The translations under genes and the position numbers were made by a program. Below, piece by piece: positions 17,213 to 29,100 of a stretch of DNA of 64,000 bases. The DNA comes from Sandaracinaceae bacterium (GTDB lineage Bacteria; Myxococcota_A; Polyangia; Polyangiales; Houyiibacteriaceae): assembly GCA_016706685.1 (NCBI GenBank), contig JADJJE010000015.1, positions 124,001-188,000 on the forward strand, given 5' to 3'. Numbering within the stretch: position 1 is the first letter of the stretch; each line of letters begins with the position of its first letter. The notes under the pieces were generated by a model. That model was not told the origin of the DNA, made no database searches, and worked only from the letters and a program-made list of their open reading frames with translations.

Positions 17213-17317
17213 GGTGCACAGGCTGCCCGCGCCCGTGCCCCGCGACAACCACCACAATGGAGCGCGCGTTTCATTTGGTGTGCGGCCCGCGGGCTCGCCT
17301 CGGACTAGCCTTCCGGC

Positions 17318-18139
17318 ATGGCGCGACGACCCACGGCCCACCGAAACCGACCGACACCGAGAGACCGCGTGGCGCTGGTGACCGGCGCTGCCTCGGGGTT
17401 GGGCGCGGCGCTCACGCGGCAGCTGCTGGCCGAAGGGGCGCGGGTGCTGGCGCTCGACCTCTCCCTCGCGGCGCTCGACGCCCAACACGGCGCGCACGCG
17501 AACCTCCGCAAGCGGGCCCACGACGTGCGGGACCGCGCGGACGCGGCCCTCGCGGTGGCCGAGCTGGTGGACACGTGGGGGCAGCTCGACCTGGCCATCC
17601 ACAACGCGGGCGTGGTGGGCGGTGGGCCGCTCCAGCAGTTCGACCCTGCCACGAGCGACCGCATCCTGGACGTGAACCTGCGGGGCGTGTTGCACGGCAC
17701 CGAGGCCGCCTATGCGCAGATGTGTCGGCAGGGCACGGGCCAGATCGTCAACGTCGCCTCCATGGCCGGGCTCCACGCGGTGCCGTACTCGGCGGTCTAC
17801 GCAGCGTCCAAGCACGGTGTGGTGGGCCTCACCCTCTCGCTGCGCGAAGAGGCCCGCCCGAAGGGTGTGCGCGTGAGCGTGGCCTGCCCCGGCCTGATCG
17901 CCACCGCCATCTTCTCTTCAGCCACCGACGCGGGGGGCTATCAGTACGCTCAGCAGGTGGCGCGTGTCCCGGGTGGGGCGCAGACGCCCGAGGAGGCCAC
18001 GCGTGCCTTGTTGGACGGGGCCGCTCGCGACGAAGCCGTCATCACGTTCCCGCGTTCCTCGCGGGCCCTCGCCCTGGCCACCCGCCTGGCCCCGGGGCTG
18101 CTTCGGCGGGCCATCGGCCTGACCATGAGCCCGCGCTGA
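17318..18139 (+). CDS. Short-chain dehydrogenase/reductase (SDR)
   Basis: 273 residues, classical SDR. TGAASGLG is the cofactor loop (residues 22-29), NAG is in IHNAGVVGG, the catalytic Ser is in VNVASMAGL, and YAASK holds the Tyr-Lys pair. Asp at the end of the second strand (ALDLS) favours NAD(H). The substrate is unknown. It is divergent from the sulfotransferase operon, with 105 nt between, and precedes prfC by 62 nt on the same strand. Confidence 0.87.
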   Translation: MARRPTAHRNRPTPRDRVALVTGAASGLGAALTRQLLAEGARVLALDLSLAALDAQHGAHANLRKRAHDVRDRADAALAVAELVDTWGQLDLAIHNAGVVGGGPLQQFDPATSDRILDVNLRGVLHGTEAAYAQMCRQGTGQIVNVASMAGLHAVPYSAVYAASKHGVVGLTLSLREEARPKGVRVSVACPGLIATAIFSSATDAGGYQYAQQVARVPGGAQTPEEATRALLDGAARDEAVITFPRSSRALALATRLAPGLLRRAIGLTMSPR

Positions 18140-18201
18140 CCACCGGTCGGTGCAGCCTCGCGTGGCCCCGTGAGCGCCTTGCTGTTACACCCCACGCCCC
18201 G

Positions 18202-19782
18202 ATGGCCAATGAGTTCCAAACCCGGCGCACGTTCGCCATCATCTCGCACCCGGACGCGGGTAAGACCACCCTGACCGAGAAGCTCCTGCTCTACGGGGGC
18301 GCCATCCACGCGGCCGGCGCGGTCAAGAGCCGCAAGTCGAAGCGCAGCGCGGTCAGCGACTGGATGGAGCTCGAGAAGGAGCGCGGCATCTCGGTCACGT
18401 CCTCCGTGCTGCAGTTCAAGTACGACGGCATCGACTGGAACCTGCTCGACACGCCGGGTCACAACGACTTCAGCGAAGACACGTACCGCACGCTCACCGC
18501 GGCGGACTGCGCCATCATGATCCTGGACGCGGCCAAGGGCGTGGAGCCCCAGACTCGCAAGCTGTTCCACGTGTGCCGCATGCGCGGGACGCCCATCGTC
18601 ACCTTCGTGAACAAGCTGGACCGCCCGGCGCGCGACGCCTTCGACCTGATGAGTCAGGTGGAGGACGTGCTGGGCATCCACACCGTGCCCTTCACCTGGC
18701 CCATCGGCAGCGGTGACCTGTTCCAGGGCGTCTACGACCTGCGCAACCGCGTGGTGGAGCGGTTCCAGAAGGGCGAGGTGGGCAAGCGCGCCGAGGTCAC
18801 GCTCACCGGCATCGACGACCCCGAGCTGGGTAAGCTGCTGGGCGACGAGCCCGCCGAGACGCTGCGCAACGAGATCGAGCTGCTGGAAGGCGCCGGCGAG
18901 GGCTGGGACGAAGCCGCCTTCCTGGGCGGCCAGCTCACCCCGGTCTTCTTCGGCAGCGCGCTCAACAACTTCGGCATCGAGACGTTCCTGCGTGACTTCA
19001 AGGCGCTCTGTCCGCCGCCCGGCACGCGCCTGGCGGGCGATGTGGAGGTGCACCCCACCGACGACCGCTTCAGCGCGTTCATCTTCAAGGTGCAGGCCAA
19101 CATGGACCCCTCGCACCGGGACCGCGTGGCCTTCGCGCGCATCTGCTCCGGCAAGTTCGAGGGCGGCATGCGCGTGAACCACTTCCGCCTGAAGAAAGAG
19201 ATTCGGCTCAACCGCGCCGAGCAGTTCTTCGCGCAGGACCGTGAGACGGTCATGGAGGCCTTCGCGGGCGACATCCTGGGGCTCTACGACCCGGGCATCT
19301 TCCGCATCGGCGACACGCTCAGCAGCGGCAGCCCGCTGGCCTTCGACGCGGTGCCGCGCTTCTCGCCGGAGCACTTCGGGCGCATCCAGCTGCTGGACCC
19401 GCTCAAGCGCAAGCAGCTGCAGAAGGGCATTCAAGAGCTGGCCGAGGAGGGCACCGTGCAGCTCTTCACGCAGCCGGGACGCGAGAAGGACCCCATCTGT
19501 GGCGTGGTGGGCCGCCTGCAGTTCGAGGTGCTCACCTTCCGCATCCAGCACGAGTACGGCGCCAAGATCGTGTTCGACGCGCTGCCGTACACCTACGCCC
19601 GCTGGGTGGAGGGCGCGGCCGACTGCGAGGAGCTCGACAAGCGGCGCGTGCCGCTCGCCGTCATGGACATCGATGGTCAGCCGGTGGCGCTGTTCCGCGA
19701 CCAGTGGGAGCTCGACCGCATCGCGCGGGACAACCCGTCGTGGAAGTTCCACGAGACGGCGCCCATGTTCGTGGCCTCCTGA
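18202..19782 (+). CDS. prfC: Peptide chain release factor 3
   Basis: 526 residues from the ATG at 18202, matching E. coli RF3 (529). The GTPase motifs are SHPDAGKTTLTEK (G1), GISVTSSV (G2), DTPGHNDFSEDTYRTL (G3, with the RF3-specific continuation) and NKLDRPARD (G4). Domain II and the RF3 C-terminal domain follow (DPICGVVGRLQFEVL, HEYGAKIVFD). RF3 uses GTP to eject RF1/RF2 from terminating ribosomes. The frame is open far upstream, but the added residues are a shadow of the SDR gene. Confidence 0.95.
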   Translation: MANEFQTRRTFAIISHPDAGKTTLTEKLLLYGGAIHAAGAVKSRKSKRSAVSDWMELEKERGISVTSSVLQFKYDGIDWNLLDTPGHNDFSEDTYRTLTAADCAIMILDAAKGVEPQTRKLFHVCRMRGTPIVTFVNKLDRPARDAFDLMSQVEDVLGIHTVPFTWPIGSGDLFQGVYDLRNRVVERFQKGEVGKRAEVTLTGIDDPELGKLLGDEPAETLRNEIELLEGAGEGWDEAAFLGGQLTPVFFGSALNNFGIETFLRDFKALCPPPGTRLAGDVEVHPTDDRFSAFIFKVQANMDPSHRDRVAFARICSGKFEGGMRVNHFRLKKEIRLNRAEQFFAQDRETVMEAFAGDILGLYDPGIFRIGDTLSSGSPLAFDAVPRFSPEHFGRIQLLDPLKRKQLQKGIQELAEEGTVQLFTQPGREKDPICGVVGRLQFEVLTFRIQHEYGAKIVFDALPYTYARWVEGAADCEELDKRRVPLAVMDIDGQPVALFRDQWELDRIARDNPSWKFHETAPMFVAS

Positions 19783-19805
19783 GCACGCCCGCCTCCGGGC
19801 GGTGC
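19783..19805 (+). terminator. Strong hairpin just after prfC
   Basis: GCAC-GCCCG pairs with CGGGC-G-GTGC around a CCTC loop (nine pairs, one bulged G), starting directly after the prfC stop and 21 nt before the end of the convergent kinase gene. There is no T-run; it probably slows or ends transcription from both sides. Confidence 0.55.
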
Positions 19806-19825
19806 GCGACGGAGGGACCCTGCGC

Positions 19826-21538
<1,713 letters not shown>

Positions 21539-21623
21539 ACGGATACTGTACGGGAGCATACGCCGAGGAGGCCCCCGTTGACCACCTTTCACTGTGATTT
21601 TCTTCTGACTTTTGCCTGCTCTG

Positions 21624-21642
21624 GATGAAACCCAGATGAAAC
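21624..21642. promoter_or_regulatory. Direct repeat GATGAAAC x2 in the kinase/OmpA divergent promoter region
   Basis: Two copies of GATGAAAC (21624-21631 and 21635-21642) lie with an 11-nt period, one helical turn, in the AT-richer 212-nt gap between divergent genes. This spacing is typical of a tandem dimeric activator site, such as for a response regulator. No regulator is identified. Confidence 0.3.
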
Positions 21643-21750
21643 GTGCTTGTATCGCCGCCGCGACACGCGCCGTATGGGCGAAAACCCCTATGAGAAAGCG
21701 TGTCGCAAAGCAGCGGAGGTGCGCGGCGACGTGGTACCGTGTGGGCTCTT

Positions 21751-23136
21751 ATGCGCTCGCCCGCCCCGCTCCGCCCCGCTCTCGGCCTCGCTCGGTTCGT
21801 CGCAATCACCCCAGGGGCGCGACTTCGTTCGCGGGTGCCTCAGCGGCGACCAAAGTGGGCCGGGGTCACGCTCGTGGCGCTCGGTGTCGCGCTCGCCGTG
21901 GCCGCGATTGCGCCAGTGCCTGCTTTCGCGCAGGCGGGGCGCGGCCCACACGTGCTGCGCGTCGAGGGCGCCGTCGGCCTGTCGCTGCGTCGCAACGACG
22001 ACCGTGACAAGTGGGGCTTCGGTGTGGGTGTGGGCTACGAGTACCGCTTGTCGCGTTGGCTCGGCCTCGAGGGCATGCTCAACGGAGTCTTCTTCCCCTA
22101 CGACGAGGAGCTCTTCGTGGGCGGCGGCTGGGCCACGTATATCGGCTTCGGCCTCGGCGCGAAGCTGCACGTGCTGCCACAGGACTCGAGCGTGGATCTC
22201 TGGCTGAACGGCGGCGCCGACGCGGTGCTCACGGGCTCGCTCGTGCGGCCGGGCATCCATGCGGGCGTCGGGCTCGATCTGCGGCTCGGCTGCGGGGCGG
22301 TGGGCATAGGCCCCTTCGCGCGCTACAGCCACGTGTTCCAGCCCAACGGAGCGCCACAGGGTGGGGCAGACGGACGCATCCTGCAGGCGGGGCTCGCCTT
22401 CACGTGGGGCCCGGACCCGGCTTGCTCCGGTGAGGTGGTGGAGCCTGAGCCGGAGCCGGAGCCGGTGGTGGAACCCGAGCCGGAGCCGGTGGTGGAACCC
22501 GAGCCGGAGCCGGTGGTGGAACCCGAGCCGGAGCCGGAGCCGGAGCCCGTGGTGGAACCCGACCCCTTCGAGGACCCCGAGCCCGTGGTGGAGCCCGAAC
22601 CGGAGCCCGAGCCGGACCCCGAGCCCGTGCCCATCGACCGCAGCGAGGACCCCGCTCGCGGGGATGGCGGCCGCGACCGCGATGGTGATGGTGTGCGTGA
22701 CTCGCAGGACCGCTGCCCAGACGAGCCGGGCGATGCGCGTCATCGTGGCTGCCCCGGCCGCACGCACACGGTCACGCTCGACACCATCGTCTACTTCGAC
22801 TTCCAGAGCGCCACGCTCAACGCCGACGGCATCGACGCGCTGCGAACCGTCGCCCGCATCATGCGTGACGAGCGCGGCATCCGACGCGTCCGGGTGGTCG
22901 GTCACTCGGACCACCTCGGCGACGCGGCGTTCAACCGCTGGCTGAGCCGAGAGCGTGCGCACGCCGTGGTGAGCTGGCTGGTGCGACAGGGAATCCACCG
23001 GAGCCGATTCGTCATCGACGGGGTGGGCGACACCGACCCTGCCGTGCAGGCCGAGACCGCCGAGCAGCTCGGCCCCAACCGCCGCGTGGAGTTCGAGATC
23101 ATCGACCCCGCGAACGGCGTCGTGCGAGGTCAGTGA
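21751..23136 (+). CDS. OmpA-family outer-membrane protein with Pro/Glu and TSP3-like repeats
   Basis: 461 residues from the ATG at 21751 (a longer frame from 21700 is possible). An extended signal peptide ends at AFAQA. Domain order: an eight-strand-like barrel (about 60-225), an acidic PEPEPVVE repeat region (about 230-290), a calcium-binding TSP3-like loop (DRDGDGVRDSQDRCPDEPGD), then a C-terminal OmpA peptidoglycan-binding domain with YFDFQSATLNADG, VVGHSDHLGD, LSRERAHAVVSWLV and NRRVEFEI. It should anchor the outer membrane to the cell wall. Its stop overlaps an ATG of the next gene's reading frame (TGATG at 23134-23138), so it is coupled to the giant lipoprotein. Confidence 0.9.
   Translation: MRSPAPLRPALGLARFVAITPGARLRSRVPQRRPKWAGVTLVALGVALAVAAIAPVPAFAQAGRGPHVLRVEGAVGLSLRRNDDRDKWGFGVGVGYEYRLSRWLGLEGMLNGVFFPYDEELFVGGGWATYIGFGLGAKLHVLPQDSSVDLWLNGGADAVLTGSLVRPGIHAGVGLDLRLGCGAVGIGPFARYSHVFQPNGAPQGGADGRILQAGLAFTWGPDPACSGEVVEPEPEPEPVVEPEPEPVVEPEPEPVVEPEPEPEPEPVVEPDPFEDPEPVVEPEPEPEPDPEPVPIDRSEDPARGDGGRDRDGDGVRDSQDRCPDEPGDARHRGCPGRTHTVTLDTIVYFDFQSATLNADGIDALRTVARIMRDERGIRRVRVVGHSDHLGDAAFNRWLSRERAHAVVSWLVRQGIHRSRFVIDGVGDTDPAVQAETAEQLGPNRRVEFEIIDPANGVVRGQ
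22465..22536 (+). repeat. 24-nt tandem repeat encoding the PE-rich linker
   Basis: Three perfect copies of a 24-nt unit that begins GTGGTGGAACCCGAGCCG encode VVEPEPEP. Degenerate copies extend over about 22438-22632. Slippage at such repeats can vary the linker length between strains. Confidence 0.8.
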
Positions 23137-23156
23137 TGGAGTCGAGGAGCAACGCC

Positions 23157-26100
23157 ATGAACGCAGGACGCATGACCAGTTCTCGCAACCCCGCGGCTCG
23201 GCTCGCGCTGCTGCTCTCGGCAGCCGTGTTCGCGGCGGGCTGTGGTGAAGCGGTGGTCGGTGGCTCGGAGCTGCGCAACACCGCGCCCACGCTCGGAACC
23301 TTCACGGACCTCACCACCGACGAAGACACGCTCGTGACGGGCAGCTTCACGGTGGCGGACGCCGAAGATCTCGCCACGCTCACGTTCACCGTAACCTCGT
23401 CGGACCCGGCCGTCGTGTCCTCGGCGGGTGTCGTCATCACGGGCAGCGGCACGGACCGCACCATCAGCATCCTGCCCGAGGCGAACGCCAGCGGTCTGGC
23501 GGTCATCACGGTCCTGGTCTCCGACGGCGAGTACTCGGCCACCGGCACGTTCACCATCACCGTGCTGCCCATCAACGACCCCCCGGTCATCGCGCCCATC
23601 GCCAACGAGTCCACCACGGAGGAGCTGCCGGTTGGTCCCATTCGCATCACCGTCACCGACATCGACAGTCCGCTCGGCGACCTCACCCTGACCGCGGTCT
23701 CCGGGGATCTCGGCATCGTGGACGCGGCGGGCGTCATGGTGGCCGGCAGCGCCGGGGCGTTCACCGTCACGCTCTCCCCACTGCCCGACGCGTTCGGAGA
23801 AGTGGTCATCACGGTCACCGCGAGCGATGGCGCGGCCAGCAGCGTGGCGTCGTTCACGCTCACCGTCACGAACGTGAACGACGCGCCCACCATCACGGCG
23901 CTCACCGATCTGACCACCGACGAGGACACGGCAACGGCGGCGCTGCCCTTCACCATCGCCGACGTGGACACGCCCGTGGGTGACCTGCTGGTGACGGTCG
24001 TTTCCGACAACGCCACGCTCCTGCCCCCCGCCAGCTTCATGCTGGGTGGGAGCGGGGCGTCCCGCACGCTCACCATCCTGCCCGCTACGCAGCAGAACGG
24101 CAGCGGCACCGTGACCGTCACCGTCAGCGATGGCTCGCTGAGCGGCAGCACGTCGTTCGTGCTCACCGTCACCGCCGTGGACGACGCCCCCGAGATCATG
24201 GGCGTGACCAACGTCACGGTCATGGAGGACCCCGCCGCGGTACCCACGCTGGCCTTCACGGTCGTGGACGTGGACACCCCAGCGCCCACCGTCACCGCCA
24301 CGAGCGACAACCCGGCGCTGGTGCCGAGCGGGGCGCTCACCATCGTGAACGGCGGTGGCAACGCCTACACGCTCTCCCTGCCGCCACTGCCCAACGCGTT
24401 CGGCATGGCCACCATCGTCATCACCGCCAATGACGGCGTGAACGCGCCCGTCACGTCCAGCTTCGTGTTCACGGTCACGCCGGTGAACGACGCGCCGGTG
24501 CTCACCGCGGTGATCCCCAACCGCTCCACCAACGAGGACACCCCGCTCTCGTTCTCCTACGGCATCAGCGAGATCGACGACAATCTGGACACGCAGGTGA
24601 CCTATGCGCTCGAGCTCGTCAGCGGCAGCGCCACGCTGTTCCCTGCGGCCAACATCGTCCTCGGCGGCGCCGGCGTGCTCCGCACCGTGCAGCTCACGCC
24701 CGCGCTGAACCAGAACGGCGTGGTCCGCTTCCGTATCGTGGCCACGGACTCCGGCGGCAGCACGCCCACCGTCCTGACCGTCTCCCAAGAGTTCGACATC
24801 ACGGTGGTGGCCATCAACGACGCGCCCACCATCGTGCCCAGCGCACCCGTGCCCAACCCGCTCTTCGCGGAGGAGCGCAGCTTCGGCGCGCCGCCCAACA
24901 TCGGCCCGCTCACCTTCACCATCGCCGACGTCGAGACGCCGCTCGGCTCGCTCACCATCACGGCCGCGCGCGCCAACGGCACGGTCATCGACACCGTCAC
25001 GTTCGTGGCGCAGGGCGGGGGCGTGTTCGAGCTGGGCGCGTCCAGCTTGGACTTCATCTCCGGCGACGAGACCATCACCATCACCGTGACCGACAACGGC
25101 GCGGGGGGCGTCACAGGCAACGCTCAGTCCACGTTCGCCATCCCCGTGAGCGTCGTCCCGGTCAATGACCCGCCCGAGTTCGTCAGCTTCAGCGGTTCGC
25201 CCACGGTCGCCGGCACCGAGGACACCGCCTCGGTCGTGCCCTTCGTGGTGTTCGACATCGACAACGCGCAGCCGGCCGCCTTCCCCGTCTCGGGCGGCTC
25301 GGCCGGGTTCACGCTCACGGCCACCACGCCGGGCATCCTCGGCTCGTTCAGCGTGGCGTTCATCGCCGCCGCAGGCCCGAACCAGGGGCAGTGGGCGCTC
25401 ACGCTCAACCCGGCGCCCAACGCCAACGGCTCCACGCAGATCACGTTCGTGGTGCGCGACCCGCTCGGCGTCTCGGACCCGCTCTCGCGCGACACCGTCA
25501 CGTTCACCTACAACGTGGCCGCCACCAACGACGCGCCCACCATCGCCAACGTCACCAACGTCACCATGGCCGAGGACACGGTCGGCAACGCGGTGCTGAG
25601 CTTCAATGTCAGCGACATCGACGACGTGCCGAGCACGCTGGTGGTCACGGGCTCGTCTTCGCTCCCGGCGCTGGTGACCAACGCCAACCTGGTGCCCACG
25701 TGTGACGCGCTGGGCGCCTGCACGCTCACCATCACGCCGCAGCCCAACGCGTTCGGGGTGGCCACCATCACCCTCACGGTCGCCGACGACGGCCTCCCGC
25801 CGGGCACGGCCTCCGCCAACTTCCAGCTCACGGTCACCAACGTGCCCGACGCGCCCGTCATCACGGCGGTGGCGGATCGCACGGGTGCCTCGGCGCTCAC
25901 CGAGGACCTCGCCAGCGTCGTCGCGGTCACCGTGCAGGACCCCGACCTGTGCAACGCCGCAGGCGGCGTCAACGGCGCCGAGAGCATCACGCTCACGGCC
26001 TCGTCCAGCCAGACCACGCTCCTGCCCAACGCCAACCTGGTGGTCGCGCCCACGGGCGGCACGTGCGCGCGCACGTTCAACCTCACGGCCACGAGCGGGC

Positions 26101-29100
26101 TCAACCAGTTCTCGCCGCCGAGCGCCACGGTGACGCTCACAGCCACCAGCAGCGACACCCTCAGCGGCACCGACGCCTTCGCCGTGGAGATCAACCCGGT
26201 GGATGACCCGCCCGTCATCTCGGCCATCGCCAACCAGACCATCTCCGAAGACGGCATGACCACCGCGCTGGCCTTCACGGTCACGGACGTGGACACGGCC
26301 ATCACCCTCGCCGACCTCCAGGTGCTCACCAGCAACGGCGCGGTCGTCCCCGTCAGCGGCATCACGCTCGTGAGCACCGGCGGGTCGGGCAACGTCACCA
26401 ACTGGACCGTGCAGGTCACCCCCCTGCCCAACACGTTCACCAGCGGGGTGCCCGTGACGGTCACGGTGCGCGTGCTGCCGGGAGACGCCAACCAGACGGA
26501 CGAGACGTTCACGGTGACCGTGAACCCCGTCGACGACCCGCCGGTCATCACGCAGATCGGCACGCAGCCCATGGACGAAGACACCACGGCGATGATCACG
26601 CTGACGGTCACGGACATCGACTCGCCGTGCAGCGCCATCACCCTCAGCGGCACTAGCAGCGACACCAGCGTGGTGGCCAACCCCGGCATCAGCGACGGGA
26701 CCATCTGCCCCAACCACGTGCTGGTCATCGCCCCCGTGGCGGACCAGTTCACGAGCCCGCCCGTGGGCAACACGCTCGACATCACGGTCATCGCCAATGA
26801 CGGCACCTCCAACTCGCTGCCCATGACCTTCGCGCTGGACGTCCAGAACACCGATGACTCGGTGGTGGCGGCCAACAGCGCGTTCGCGACCACGTGGGGT
26901 GTGCACCTCCCCGCCGCGGTGGCCCGCACGCTGACCGCGAACGACCCGGACCCCGTGGACACCGTGGCGTATCGCGCCGACAGCGGCACCACCACGCTGG
27001 GCGGCTTCTATCAGGTGTTCGCCAATGGCACGTTCGTCTACGCGCCGCCCACCATCTACGCCCTGGGCGGGCCCACCGGCACGGCCGACACGTTCCCCTT
27101 CCGCGCCGTGACCGGCGGGGACACGGGCGCCGACCCGTGCAACGCGCCCACCTGTGACGAGGCCACCGCCACCGTCAACCTCTCCGGCGTGCAGCAGCTC
27201 ATCATCGACGACACGGTGAGCTACGCGGCGTGCACCGACCTCCCCGCCGACGAAGAGGGCGCGTGCGGCACGGACTTCCGCCCGTTCCCCACGCTGGGCA
27301 CCGACGCCGTCGAGGCCGACTCGGTTCAGTGGGCCACGCTGTTCACGCTGCGCTTCGGCAGCGGCACCTACGACACCGACGCGAACGGGCTCAGCCTGCG
27401 CGCGCAGCAGACCGTCACGGGCATTCCCATGCCCACCAGTCCGGTCATCCGCAACGCCACTGGGCGTGCCGTGGAGATCGACGCGGGCGCAGCGGGCGCG
27501 ACGCTCACCGCCGTGGACATCCTGGCGGGAGGCGGCGAGGGCGTGGACGCACGCGACGACAGCGTCACGCTCACCAACGTGGACGTCACCTGCACCGCAG
27601 CCGGCGCCTTCCACGCGGTGCGTCTGGGCGGGGCCACCAGCGCCAGCACGCTCACCGACGTGGCCATCGACCGCACCAACGGGGGCGGTGTCTCGGCTGC
27701 GCTCTTCTCCTCGGGAGGCGGCATCACCCTCGGCGGCACCGTCACGGTGGACGCCGCAGAGGCCTCCGGTGTGGTGCTCTCGGCCACCACGGTGAGCTCG
27801 TTCTCGCTGGCCTCCGTGATCGTCGATGCCACCGCGCTGGCTGTGGCCAACCGCGGCATCGCGCTCGACAACGTGACCGGCACCGTCACGGTGGTGTCGG
27901 CCGACATCACCACCCGTGGCGGCATCGGCATTCGCCTCAACGCCTCCACGGGGCTCACCCTGAACGCCGGCGGCGCTGGCGGCTCGATCACCACGGAGGG
28001 CGCGCGCGCGCTCGAGGTGTCCGGCGCGGTCGCCACGCTCACCCTCGATGACGTCACGGTCACCGGGTCGGCCACGGGTGCCATCAACATGACCGGTGCG
28101 GGCGGCAGCAACGTGGCCATCGGCGTGCTCTCCGCCACCACCACTGGGGGCACCGCGGTGTCCCTCAACGGGCCGCTGACCTTCGGCGTCTCGGGGGCCA
28201 CCTCCACCATCACGGCCACCGCGGGGCCGGCGTTCGTGGCAGCCAACAGCGCGCTGGCCGTCACGCTGCGCACGGCGGCATCCAGCGGGTCGGCCACCAC
28301 CGGTGTCTTGCTCACCACCACCACCGGTACGTTCACCGTCACCGGCACGGGCACCACCACGGACAGCGGCGGCGTCATCGCCTCGCCGGGCGGGGTGGGC
28401 GTGGTGCTCAGCTCCGCCGCGGGGGTCAGCCTCGCCAACCTGACGGTGGACGCCGACGCCGACACCGGGATGACCATCACCGGGGCCAGCACCGTGTCGC
28501 TCGACAACCTCGAGGTCACCCAGACGGGGACCGATGAGACCGGCATCACCGTCATCGACCTCACGGGCACGCTCGCCATCGACGGCGCCACCATCTCGGG
28601 TACGGGCCTCGAGCGTGGCATGTTCGTGTCGGCGGCCACCGCGAGCCCGAGCGCGACGCTGACCTTCAACGACCTCGACATCGAGACCGAGATCATGCCG
28701 ATGGGGGCGCCCATTCATCAGGCGCTGGTGGTCTCGGCTTCCGGGACCGAGAGCGTGGACGTGGTGCTGACGGGTGCCAGCCTCATCACCCACGGCGCCC
28801 CGAACTCCGCGGCGCTGCAGGTGAGCGCGACGGGGGCCTCGGCGGTGCAGGTGGACACGCTCGGAAGCACGCTCAGCTCCACCTCGCGTGGCCTCTGGGC
28901 GCTGGCCGACGGAACCTCCACGACGCGCGTGCTGGTAGACACCACCGCCATCTCCGCGGTGCGCGCCGCCGCGTTCCTAGACGTGCTCGCGCCGGGGGCG
29001 GCGCTGTCCTACGACATGTCGGGCGGCTCGCTGGTCATCGCAAACGGTGGCCCCAACCGCGCCGCGTTCGACCTCTTGGCGGAGGAGGGCCAGGCCGACA

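Noticed and set aside
23130..28793. 1,887-codon open frame antisense to the giant lipoprotein
   Set aside because: Arg/Gly/His-rich antisense frame with no domain, created by strong third-position GC bias of the sense gene.
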